Assembly: GCF_902362185.1 (NCBI RefSeq)
Contig: NC_044507.1
Location: forward strand, 22,384,544-22,448,543
Origin: Chanos chanos
Taxonomy: Eukaryota > Chordata > Actinopteri > Gonorynchiformes > Chanidae
Direction of reading: 5' to 3'
DNA length: 64,000 bases
A program made the position numbers and the translations under genes. This document shows, piece by piece, positions 22,701-33,224 of this stretch. Each line of letters begins with the position of its first letter. The first letter of the stretch is position 1. The notes below the pieces were generated by a model. It made no database searches. It was not told the DNA's origin and was given only the letters and a program-made list of their open reading frames with translations.

Positions 22701-25700
22701 TGCCGGATGATTGATTCTTACACACATGACACTGTAGCCCATTCAGTCATTGGCCTTATGAAAGCAGGTTTAACTGGAGCTCAAGGCTACAGCCTCTTAG
22801 AATTCCAAACCAGTCTCTGGTCTCCCTCACTTACCAAACCAGCCTGTCTCTGGTCTCCCTCACTTACCAAACCGGCCTGTCTCTGGTCTCCCTCACTTAC
22901 CAAACCAGCCTATCTCTGGTCTCCCTCACTTACCAAACTGGCCTGTCTCTGGTCTCCCTCACTTACCAAACTGGCCTGTCTCTGGTCTCCCTCACTTACC
23001 AAACTGGCCTGTCTCTGGTCTCCCTCACTTACCAAACCGGCCTGTCTCTGGTCTCCCTCACTTACCAAACCAGCCTATCTCTGGTCTCCCTCACTTACCA
23101 AACCAGCCTATCTCTGGTCTCCCTCACTTACCAAACTGGCCTGTCTCTGGTCTCCCTCACTTACCAAACTGGCCTGTCTCTGGTCTCCCTCACTTACCAA
23201 ACTGGCCTGTCTCTGGTCTCCCTCACTTACCAAACTGGCCTGTCTCTGGTCTCCCTCACTTACCAAACTGGCCTGTCTCTGGTCTCCCTCGATTACCAAA
23301 CCAGCCTATCTCTGGTCTCCCTCACTTACCAAACTGGCCTGTCTCTGGTCTCCCTCGATTACCAAACCGGCCTGTCTCTGGTCTCCCTCACTTACCACAT
23401 GTAAACATCAGCATGATGTTACTGAATAGTGTGCATGGGCACACAGATGTAGCCCTGGCCAGGCCTACAGAGCCGTGTGTGTGTGTGTGTGTGAGAGAGA
23501 AGACTTAGGAGGGATGTGTGTGTGGTCTCAGAGGACAGGGGAGCTTATCACATCTGACATCTGCCTGTGACACAGATGCATGCGCTCTTTAGCCAGTCAG
23601 CACTATTACAGTTACAAAGTCATTCCACAGTCCTCCTCTGGCGTGACAGGGTTCTGTATAACTTTTCAGTGTCAGCCTTCCTCTCTTCACCTGTTCCTGC
23701 TATGTCTGATAGTGAACTTTAGTAGTACTCACTATAGGAAGCCGAGTTCTGTAGCTGTGTCATAAACACAGAGACACGCGTTTCTCATGGTTGTCGTTGT
23801 TGTTTAATGTGAAGGTGATTTTGTTTGTTGTGTAAACAGCGCCAGTAGAGAACGGCGATACAGAGATGACTCCAGAGGAGACATGGGAGCAGAAGGGCTA
23901 TGAACCCAACGAGGCAGAGCCAGGAGGCGGCCCGGCGGGAGACGGGGGTCCTGCCGAAGAGGAGTCTCCCCAAGAAGAGGGAATGGAGGAGGAAGAGGAA
24001 GTGCCAAAACCTAAAGTAGCCCCCATCCCGCCAGACGCCCCCAAAAAGGAACACGTAAACGTGGTCTTCATCGGGCATGTCGGTGTGTGATGACTTTGCT
24101 GCTAATCTCAAAGCCTTAACAAACCCCACCCCCTCCCCCACCCCCTCCTCTGGTCCGCAGGTGGCACACCGCTATCTGCTCTGTTCCACAACACGCGACA
24201 AGTTCCTCAGCCACAAGTTTGATCCAGAATCAGAATGATTGCCTGTAGTATTTCTCACAGTAAATGACCAGAGTGAAAAGGTTTTTTTTTTTTGTTGTTT
24301 GTTTTTTTATGACTATCCCTCCTTCCCGTGCTATTGGTTTGCCTCAAGTTCTCCTTGTAAACACATCGTTACAGATAAGACTTGTGTCATTTTCAACCAC
24401 ATTTTAGCTGAGCTTGTAATGTAAGATATGTCAATGAGTGAACTTTTAAGAGAAGAAAGTAAAATGACCCTTATAAATTTAAGGAAATAGGATCCCTTTG
24501 CCAAGAGCTGTAAGAAAATGACTCTTACCTGTTCAGTGTTTTTCTCCCCTGTGCTGGTCACTAATTCTGTGCTGAGCTCATGTTGTCCACGTCTGTTCCC
24601 CTCTCTCCCTCAGATGCTGGCAAGTCGACCATTGGAGGACAGATCATGTGCGTATCTTTGCTTGTGTTGTGTTGGTTTGTTTTTGTTGGAGATTTTATGA
24701 TCCGGCAGCCAGTTTCCGTCTGTGGCTTTTCTCACGCCCTGTTCCCTGGGCTCGTCTCGCAGGTATCTAACGGGAATGGTTGACAAGCGGACCCTGGAGA
24801 AATACGAGAGAGAAGCCAAGGAGAAGAACAGGGAGACATGGTGAGCTGCTCTCCGCTGTTTCCTGCCTTTTCTAACCTTACATTCTTAAGGCTTTGGGGT
24901 TTATTCCCATAAAAGTGCACTTAGTTGTTATGTAAATTTAGCCAGCCCTGCAGCTCAGACCCTGCCCGTCTGTCTTCCCAGACGGGAATATGCTGGGAGT
25001 GGAAGGAACCCTTAGTGCTCAGAGGTTGGTATGGTGTTGAATGTGACCATGCAGCCTTTTGATAAAGACACAGCGGCAGTAGAGCAGTCTCACTGACATC
25101 CAGACCGCTGTGGTTAATCCTGTCTCACGCTATGGAGCTGTAGTGGCGTATACGCTCATCTTTATACCAGGGCTGTGGAGTCAGCACACAAAACCCTCGA
25201 CTCAAGACCCTCAGTTTATCGTACCTCCGACTCCGCTAACCCAGTTTTGCTTCTGACTCCGACTCCGTGACTCTGACTCGCACTCAGTAGCGCTGCTTTA
25301 TTATAAAGCAGTGCTGTGGAGTCAGTACACACAACCTCCGACTCCAATTCCTCAATTTATGGTACCTCCGACTCCGCTAACCCAGTTTTACCTCTGACTC
25401 CACTGCCGTGCTTTATACTGTGGTTGTGCTGGGCCTTCCAGTGGGTGGTGTTTTTAGTTATTAGCATGTATCCAGAGACTGTGCCCATTCTGGTGACTGT
25501 ACCGATGGTTTGATGATTCTCATGTGAGAAGAGCTGTACTGAATCCCGTTACTGTGTCTGATTCATATGTTATTTGAAAAAGTTGTTATTTTTATTGTAT
25601 TTCTCTTAAATTAAACACAAGTGACGCACACTACATGTGCGGTCACGTTTTTGTTTTTGTTTGTGTTATGAAATTGTTCTCACACTGTAAATTCAGTATT

Positions 25701-28700
25701 TATTTACCATCATAGGGACAGTAATCTGTTTCAGCAGCAAGGCCAACCACCTTCAGTTCAGAGTAAAGGCCAGTTTATACCTCTGCGTTGAATCTATGCC
25801 GTAGGTACGGCGTAGGCTCTGCGTAGCCACGTAGCCTACACCGTAGCCCGACATGCACCTCCCCAGAAATGTAACAACACGTCGCTGCGACAGACCGCAA
25901 CAACTGTGATTGGTCTGCTTGGTAGCACCGCCCTCCTTCTGCCTCAATCAGTTCAATAGTCATACACACTCAGTCGTACTCTCCTCTGACGTCTTCTGTC
26001 TTTCCTGCGTTGCAATAGTTTCAGTAAAAGTAACTTTTGTTCAACATTTATTAGCTCCATCTCCAACATGATCCGCTTCAGTTTCAGTCACTACTGAAAA
26101 ATTTCCAGCAAAAAGACAAACTGGGCTCTCGTTATTTTGAGAGTTCTGTTTGTTTGTCCTCCAAAGTTTAGAAGCAAGTCCTTCTTTTGAACGCAAAACT
26201 TGTTTCGAAGATTTTGCTGTTCAAAGACTGAATTCCAACTTTTTACTTAACATTATTCTCACTACCGATTGCAATGCACAAAGAAATTCAACACAGTGGC
26301 ATAGAAACCCCACAGCAAACTAGCGTTTTGAAGGTTTCATTACAGAGTGACGCAGACACACCAATGCAGAAGTATAAATGCTCACAACGGTGTAGGCCGC
26401 TCACGCGGGCTACGGCGTAGGCTCCACGTAGAGCCTACACAGCAGTATAGATCAGCCTTAAGGCCAACCGAATGCCCATCAGGGCTCATGTGAAACACAC
26501 GACCAACTCAAACATCTTGGGTTTACCTAAAAAAAAAAAAAAAAAACCACACACACAAAAAACACAGTATAAAATCATGATAGAGATCTGGGGAAGTAAA
26601 CTTGAAACTGTAGAGGTGTCAGTAACAAACCTCTGTGTTGTATTAACCTCGTTTGCAGGTTTCAGTAACATTTCCCTCTCTAATTTGAATTTAACCATTA
26701 TTTTTAAAAGATGACACATACTGCAGACTTATCAGTTAAGTCAAATGGTAGTCAAGCGCTCAGGCAAGAAAAGCCAGTGTGGCCACCTCGGTGGGTTTGA
26801 AAGAGGGCGATATTTCCAGGGCTGACACTTGCCTGCATGGCTTGTATGAAGGGAGACAATGACCTGTGTTTGTGTTGATGTTTAACCTTGTCTGTTAGTG
26901 TGTTTCTAATACTGAAAGACTGTATGACAGTGACATGTCAGAACCATGTCTGAGGTATAACTGAAAACTAATAGTCGCACAGCATGGAGAACTCCGGGCA
27001 ACTTCTCTACTATACATTGATCCGTGCTCTGTCCTCAGGTACCTGTCCTGGGCCCTCGACACAAACCAGGAGGAGAGAGACAAGGGAAAAACTGTGGAAG
27101 TTGGACGTGCCTACTTCGAAACTGAAAAAAAGCACTTCACCATCCTGGACGCGCCAGGCCATAAAAGCTTTGTCCCCAACATGATTGGTGGAGCATCACA
27201 GGCAGACCTGGCTGTACTGGTGAGTCGCAATCCCAGGCAGACCTGGCTGTACCTGTGAGTCAGAATCCCAGGCAGACCTGGCTGTACCTGTGAGTCAGAA
27301 TCCCAGGCAGACCTGGCTGTACCTGTGAGTCAGAATCCCAGGCAGACCTGGCTGTACTGGTGAGTCAGAGTCCCAGGCAGACCTGGCCGTACTGGTGAGT
27401 CAGGAGTTGAAGCAAGGCCTGAAAGGGGGGATCTGCCTGTTGCAAAATTCATTTTGGTGGCTTTTTCCCACTGAGGCGTCCCTGTGTCAGTGTATTTTTC
27501 CACGACAGACAGAAGAGGGTGCTATTTGGATATAACATGTCAGGCCTGTGAACACACAGTTGAAAAATTTCACATTGGATTGTTTTGTATTTTTGAATCT
27601 TAGTCAAAGAGAGCATTTCTCTTGGGAGGTGTGGAGTTTTTGACTCGTGTGAGTAAATGTTTTCTGTTTCTGTGTCCAGGTGATTTCTGCGAGGAAAGGC
27701 GAGTTTGAGACAGGCTTTGAGAAAGGGGGGCAGACACGAGAACATGCCATGTTAGCCAAGACGGCAGGAGTCAAACATTTGATTGTCCTGGTCAATAAAA
27801 TGGACGACCCCACCGTGAACTGGAGCCTGGAGAGGTAAGCAGAGGGTCAAGGGTCAGGGGTCGGTTTAGCTGTGTAATAGCCAGGCTGATGAATCTGATG
27901 AATGCTTTTCTAATGTTTCATCACAGGTACGAAGAATGTAAGGAAAAGCTTGTGCCATTTCTGAAGAAGGTTGGGTTTAATCCTAAAAAGGACATTCATT
28001 TTATGCCCTGTTCTGGCCTGACTGGGGCCAACCTGAAGGACCCAGCGGAGCAGTGCTCTTGGTATACGTGAGTACATCACTGCCCTCTGCTCCTCTCTCC
28101 CGTCCGCCCAGAGTAAAATCCCCACACGTTAAACAGACCAGGTGAAACGATCAGCTCCCTCTCACAACTATTCAGTATTCTTGTCAATGTGACTGTGGGC
28201 GGCGTGATACAAACATTTGTGCAGTGAGGAGGGACAGACTGCGTCCTTAACGTGCTTGTACTGTTTAAACTCTTACTGTCCCTGGACAATAAAATCTAAC
28301 CTTCCTCTTCTCTTTTCAGAGGGTTACCATTCATTCCACATCTGGACAGTTTGCCAAACTTCCACAGATCCAGCGATGGACCAGTTAGATTACCTATTGT
28401 AGATAAATACAAGGTCAGAATACCACGAGACTTCTCATCTCACACTGTTTGATTTGAATCCAGAAGACTGACTCTTACACACATTAATGCACACAGCCAT
28501 GTTAAACTGAATCCAGAAGACTGACTCTTACACACATTAATGCACACAGCCATGTTAAACTGAATCCAGAAGACTGACTCTTACACACATTAATGCACAC
28601 AGCCATGTTAAACTGAATCCAGAAGACTGACTCTTACACACATTAATGCACACAGCCATGTTAAACTGAATCCAGAAGACTGACTCTTACACACATTAAT

Positions 28701-31352
28701 GCACACAGCCATGTTAAACTGAATCCAGAAGACTGACTCTTACACACATTAATGCACACAGCCATGTTAAACTGAATCCAGAAGACTGACTCTTACACAC
28801 ATTAATGCACACAGCCGTGTTAATGCCTCCTGTGAGTGGTTTTGTGGTCATGTTGTGTGTTTTGTCTGTGGTCTCTCTGCAGGACATGGGCACTGTGGTG
28901 CTGGGGAAACTGGAGTCAGGCTCCATCAGTAAAGCACAACAGCTCGTCATGATGCCAAACAGGGTGGGACATCGTCATTACGCTTAAGCAACACTAAACA
29001 CACGGACAGAGCAGCTCAAACCCGTGTACTTATCACTAACGTTGGCCTAACCACGTCTCAGGCCCAACACATAACTGTGGGGGAGAGATGTGCTGGAGGA
29101 GGAACTCTTAAACGTACTGTGAGATGTGCTGGAGGAGGAACTCTTAAACATACTGAGAGATGTGCTGGAGGAGGAACTCTTAAACGTACTGTGAGATGTG
29201 CTGGAGGAGGAACTCTTAAACGTACTGAGAGATGTGCTGGAGGAGGAACTCTTAAACGTACTGTGACTAAACAGTGTCTGACCGAGCGGTGTTGACCTCA
29301 TGACCTTTGGGCTCTGTTAACAGGTTTAAACATCTGCTGTGTGGTGTTGCCCTTGTGTTCTCTTTGACCAAGTCAGTACATTTCCAGTCGTGTGGGATGA
29401 TTTTATTCAGGTGGATTTGTAGTGGATTTTTTTTAAATAAGAAAATAAGAAGACATGGGCAAAGACAGCAGAGCTTAAAAGTTTATTTTTTGTTTTACCC
29501 CCCGAAACCCTTCGTCTTCCTCCTCCTCCTCATCTCTTCCATCTTCCTCCTCTGACTGTTAGCCTGTGTTAGTCTGTGTAATACGGGCAGATGAACCTGT
29601 CACTGTGTGAGTCTGACTGTTAGCCTGTGTTAGTCTGTGTAATACGGGCAGATGAACCTGTCACTGTGTGAGTCTGACTGTTAGCCTGTGTTAGTCTGTG
29701 TAATACGGGCAGATGAACCTGTCACTGTGTGAGTCTGACTGTTAACCTGTGTTAGTCTGTGTAGTACGGGTAGATGAACCTGTCACTGTGTGAGTCTGAC
29801 TGTTAGCCTGTGTTAGTCTGTGTAGTACGGGCAGATGAACCCGTCACTGTGTGACTCTGACTGTTAGCCTGTGTTAGTCTGTGTAGTACGGGCAGATGAA
29901 CCTGTCACTGTGCTATTCATAAATAACAGACCGTAGAATGCCGTAATTGACCAATCGGAATTGAGTGTTCAACATGCTGAATCCTTGCGTTAGGATATAG
30001 AGCAGTCAGTATTTTGACTGTTTCTCATGTGGTTATGCTCCCCCTCACATTTTCAATCTATTACGCAGTGAATACTGAACTGAAGCTTGACTTTAAAAAA
30101 TTATATCGCAAATCAAATCGCAATATCTGTGAGAAGAATCATAATTAGATATTTTCCCCAAATCGTGCAGCTCTAGTCTGAGTGCTAGCCTGGCGGTCTG
30201 TGTGGTACGGGCTTTAAACTTCTCACTGTGTGAGTCTTTACCACTGAGTGTGTGTCTGGGTGACTGAAGCTTTTGTGTGTCTCTCTCTTCTCAGCACACT
30301 GTGGAGGTCCTGAGTCTCCTGTCTGACGAGGTGGAGACCGATGATGCAGGCCCAGGAGAAAACCTGAAACTACGTCTCAAAGGTATCGAGGAGGAGGAGA
30401 TCCTGCCTGGATTCATTCTGTGTAACGCTGAGAATCTATGCCACTCTGGCCGCACCTTCGACGCCCAGGTAACGAACACTTCAGAGCAGGCTGTGAGAAC
30501 GCTCTGTCTGGTGTTTGACCAGCTGTATAAGCTTATGTTCTTTTTGCGTTTGTCTCTGCACACTCACAGATAGTCATCATTGAACACAAGTCCATCATCT
30601 GCCCGGGGTATAACGCAGTCCTGCACATCCACACCTGCATCGAAGAAGTGCAAATTACCGTAAGTGTTTAGCAGGTGTTTGTAAACATATTCCAGTATCA
30701 GAATCCAGTTTGGTTGTTTCTTTTCTGTGAGGTATGTATTTAAAATACTGATGTGTAAAGAGTGTTCTGACGTCTCACTAGAACAGTTCACATTCTAGAG
30801 TTGTAGTACAGTTGTGTAGGTCTTCATTTAGATGACTGTAATGCCACACGGCTAAAATGTCCCGTGTCATGTTGACATCAGCCACTTCTCTTGTCTATGA
30901 CTTAGTAATTACACATTGATATTTTATTATTATTATTCTTTATTTTGTACAGGCCTTAATCTGTCTGGTAGACAAAAAGACAGGTGAGAAAAGCAAGACA
31001 CGACCACGCTTCGTCAAGCAGGACCAGGTGTGTATAGCCCGTCTGCGAACTGCAGGGACCATCTGCCTTGAGACCTTCAAAGATTTCCCCCAGATGGGAC
31101 GCTTCACCCTCCGAGACGAAGGCAAGTCCAGCCAGGGTGTTCCTCAAAGCTTAAGACTTCGTTTTTAAATTCCTGCGGTGATTTTTATAATGGAGTCTTC
31201 TCTGAGATTGTCAGAGTGAATTCAGTTCTGCTGTTTAGTTTGAAGGGAGATGTGAGTCATTGTTAATTGCGAGGTTTTGTTTTCTCTTGCGTCTCGTAGG
31301 TAAAACCATTGCCATTGGGAAGGTGCTGAAGCTTGTTGCTGAGAAGGAATGA
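19760..31352 (+). CDS. gspt1: Eukaryotic peptide chain release factor GTP-binding subunit eRF3a
   Basis: Fourteen coding exons: 19760-19952, 21278-21319, 23840-24082, 24614-24647, 24763-24840, 27039-27219, 27680-27834, 27927-28067, 28320-28413, 28883-28963, 30295-30468, 30570-30659, 30953-31121, 31300-31352; 575 residues. It acts with eRF1 in the cytosol to end translation at stop codons by GTP hydrolysis. The N-terminus has two overlapping PAM2 motifs (about residues 32-52, [20 protein letters not shown]) that bind poly(A)-binding protein, then an acidic linker. The GTPase domain shows G1 GHVDAGKST (157-165), G3 DAPGH (234-238) and G4 NKMD (296-299), followed by eRF3 domains 2 and 3 ([17 protein letters not shown] near the end). 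The last intron starts with GC. Introns are rich in minisatellites, one of which copies an exon end with its donor site. Human GSPT1 lies in 16p13.13, which fits the block. Confidence 0.97.
22805..23397. repeat. 33-bp minisatellite in gspt1 intron 2
   Basis: About 18 copies of a 33-bp unit (ctggtctccctcacttacca plus aaccagcctgtct) with aaactgg, aaaccgg and ctcgatt variants. The 33-bp length keeps frames open, giving a spurious 246-residue ORF with 11-residue repeats; it has no start context or splice continuity with gspt1. The minus strand of each unit contains tttggtaagtgag, a strong splice-donor-like sequence. Confidence 0.97.
25172..25440. repeat. Tandem pair of about 141-bp CTCCGACTCC-type repeats
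   Basis: Two diverged copies begin gctgtggagtcag at 25172 and 25313. Each contains cctccgactccgctaaccca, preceded by a tttatcgtac or tttatggtac stretch. The motif is reminiscent of an interspersed repeat seen in fish genomes; the family cannot be named from sequence alone. It lies in gspt1 intron 5. Confidence 0.7.
25767..26458. mobile_element. Non-autonomous PIF/Harbinger-like DNA transposon
   Basis: A 692-bp insertion in gspt1 intron 5. The left end reads aggccagtttatacctctgc; the inverted right end reads aggctgatctatactgctgt, so the ends are imperfect terminal inverted repeats. The repeats extend inward as GTAGGCTCTRCGTRG-type blocks near both ends. The element is flanked by TAA at 25764-25766 and TAA at 26459-26461, the 3-bp target duplication typical of PIF/Harbinger elements. 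No transposase coding is visible, so it would be mobilised in trans. Superfamily assignment rests on ends plus duplication. Confidence 0.75.
27201..27405. repeat. 35-bp minisatellite copying a gspt1 exon end and splice donor
   Basis: The last 19 nt of gspt1 exon 6 plus its donor (ggcagacctggctgtactg|gtgagt) recur at exact 35-bp spacing, with starts at 27201 (genuine exon), 27236, 27271, 27306, 27341 and 27376. Copies 1-3 read tacctgtgagt; copies 4-5 restore tactggtgagt. Reading from exon 6 into the array hits an in-frame TGA at 27256-27258. The array therefore holds at least two donors identical to the genuine core in the first 200 nt of the intron. Confidence 0.95.
28455..28825. repeat. 53-bp minisatellite in gspt1 intron 9
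   Basis: Seven near-perfect copies of a 53-bp unit starting tgaatccagaagactgactc, at 28455, 28508, 28561, 28614, 28667, 28720 and 28773. The last copy diverges after agccgtgtta. Near-identity implies recent expansion. It ends about 60 nt before the acceptor of exon 10. Confidence 0.97.
29085..29264. repeat. 36-bp minisatellite in gspt1 intron 10
   Basis: Five copies of a 36-bp unit (gagatgtgctggaggaggaa plus ctcttaaacgtactgt) at 29085, 29121, 29157, 29193 and 29229. The ORFs it opens on both strands are repeat artefacts. Confidence 0.95.
29551..29912. repeat. 61-bp minisatellite in gspt1 intron 10
   Basis: Six copies of a 61-bp unit beginning tctgactgttagcctgtgtt, at 29551, 29612, 29673, 29734, 29795 and 29856, with minor substitutions (for example aatacgg to agtacgg). 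It is the second minisatellite in the same 1.3-kb intron. Confidence 0.95.
29913..30176. mobile_element. Possible hAT-like element remnant
   Basis: The right part ends aaatcgtgcagctctag, whose reverse complement (ctagagctgcacgattt) resembles the CAGRGCTGCACGAT-type terminal repeat common in fish hAT elements, preceded by aatcgcaatat-type sequence. I see no matching left end or 8-bp target duplication, so it would be a truncated fragment. Confidence 0.35.
31122..31299 (+). other. GC-AG intron of gspt1 (last intron)
   Basis: The conserved run LRDEGKTIAIG requires exon 13 to end at 31121 (gacgaag) followed by gcaagt, and exon 14 to begin at 31300 after ctcgtag. AAG|GCAAGT is the exact consensus of GC-AG introns, and the phase is preserved. 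Confidence 0.88.
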
Positions 31353-31915
31353 AGCCAGTGCATGAGCATAATGGAACCAGTCAGTGAGGCGGAGAGGGGG
31401 GGGCCTTTGGCCCGCCTCCCTTGCCCATCTCGCTCTGCCTCCCCAAGACCAGCTTAAAAAACTTGTCTGAAAAAGAAAGAAATCAGTTTTTAAGCAAATG
31501 AAAATGAAATCAAGTCCACACGTGTCAGCCTTCTCATATTGAGAGCTAAACAATGCCATTTTATTTCATGCCCACAAGTCAACACTTACGATTGTACAAG
31601 ACCTGACTCTCTTCCCATCTGTATTTTTGATTTCTTTTTCTTCTGTTTTTTTTTTTGGCTTCCATCAGAGAAGTAGAACCGCAGCAGACGCTGCAGAATG
31701 ATGTGGACCAGAGTTTGTTTGGAAAACACGATTTACAGACCTGTTTAAAACAATTAACAAGTGAAAACCAAAATGTTAATATCTTGGTTGTATATGTTTC
31801 CCTTTGATTATACCCACTTTGGTTTCTCTTCTCAGAACGGTCTTGCAAAAGTGCTCGAGCGTACCACATGTTAAAGCAACTTCTATGACAATAAACTATT
31901 AAAATTGGAGAAAAT
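31353..31915 (+). other. gspt1 3' UTR with poly(A) signal
   Basis: Non-coding sequence after the TGA stop, ending near a canonical AATAAA at 31890-31895 (gacaataaactatt). No other gene is seen here. Confidence 0.7.
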
Positions 31916-33223
31916 GCATGTTTGATTGCTGTTGCGTGAACTGGTCAGTTGTTTTTTTGTCCTTTTTTTTTTAACAAAATGGGATGTTATAAGCTTTAGT
32001 GATTTGTTTTTTGCGATTTAGACACCCTTTACTGTGGTCGTAGATGCTTCAGTCTGTTGAAAGGTGTCCCGTTGTGTCATATCGCTAGCTTAAAACAGGG
32101 TACCTCTGTTATAGGAAAAGTGAAACTAGCATATCTGAAATCATACCCTATCAGCAGGATGGAGCTGAAACATAACACCAGTTCTCTCTTTTTCTCCTTA
32201 CACCAAACCCAGTGTTACACTGCAAGCGGTCCTCAGATTAACAGAGTCTGAGATGTTTGACCGAAGGGAGGTGCTGAGAGTTAAGAGTGAAGTGTCTAGT
32301 CCTAGTTTTACTCCTGTGCCGTGACGGAGCGTACCATCCGTTTCATTGTCTTCAGTAATCCATTTCACTAATATGTCCCTGAGTGGTCTCACACAGACAG
32401 GGAGATGTGTGCTGTCTCCATTTTCCACGTGCCCTCACAGTGAATAAACCTGCTGACCAAACGTGCATTAGGCATAATATACTCATGAATGAATGGATAA
32501 CTGTGTCATACAAGGATTTGTGTTACTTGTTAATGGTCCAAATGCACAGTCATTTTCATTAGAATGTATTAATCTGCATTGTACAGCCATCTGTATTGTA
32601 TGTTGTCTATCATCTGTGATACCTTCAGTGCCCATTTCATCTTAGTTCTTTATCTGTGACATTGTACTTGTGAAACAGTGTTACTGACGAACTAAGCCAC
32701 GATAAGAGGGTCATGTGTTTCTGACAGAGATCCACTTTCTCCCTTTCCTCCGTTAAAGAATGTGCCGTTAGGCACAGACTGTCATGAGGCAGTGGTGTCT
32801 GGGGACCCGTGGGTATCTTCAGAGCCATGATGCTCCAGATGTTATAAGCTGTGGAAAACACCACGCCCCCGGGAGGGGCTTAGCCAGGATTTTGTGGATA
32901 AATTCAATAACTAGACCAAAGCCAGAAAGTAGAGCAACCTTCTCTGCATGGTCACTGGCGCACCATTGGCATTAACGTAAGTAAACCGCTGTGCTATTTT
33001 ATCTATAGGTCGCATGTATGTATATTGTCTATATATTTCTGTGTGTGTACAAACAGTACCAGTTGTGTAGTGGATTGGAATGAAATGGTAACAATTGAAA
33101 TGTCAAATCGTATTTTAATATCTAATGTGAAATGAATGTGAACTAACCATTATAGTGGAAAAAACTTTATACAGTGGATGCCGGGGGTAAGTTTTCACCC
33201 TGGCCTCTTCTCTGTGGCTGCAG
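31916..33223. other. Intergenic region and 5' UTR of the PIRT-like gene
   Basis: No coding exon seen. A good donor (attaac|gtaagt, gt at 32977-32978) and the acceptor at 33222-33223 (tctgtggctgcag) would define a 245-nt 5' UTR intron for the PIRT-like gene, placing its promoter near 32750-32900. Confidence 0.45.
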
Positions 33224-33224
33224 G

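Noticed and set aside
22689-23429. A 246-residue plus-strand ORF with 11-residue repeats ([11 protein letters not shown])
   Set aside because: Product of the 33-bp minisatellite in gspt1 intron 2; not continuous with any exon.
24160-24235. Possible extra gspt1 exon after ctctggtccgcag
   Set aside because: It would interrupt the invariant GHVDAGKST P-loop, which is completed by the exon at 24614; no donor follows and a stop is soon met.
29047-29301. Ser-rich 84-residue minus-strand ORF
   Set aside because: Antisense of the 36-bp minisatellite.
28455-29912. Regular repeats that could be taken for a CRISPR array
   Set aside because: Units are directly adjacent without unique spacers, in an intron of a vertebrate gene.
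33187-33223. gtaagt at 33187 as a donor paired with the acceptor at 33223
   Set aside because: The intron would be only 37 nt, too short for vertebrate splicing; the donor at 32977 is more plausible.
33174-33224. Upstream in-frame ATG extending the PIRT-like protein by 17 residues
   Set aside because: A pyrimidine-rich acceptor ends at 33223, so this stretch is probably intron; the added residues have no family similarity.
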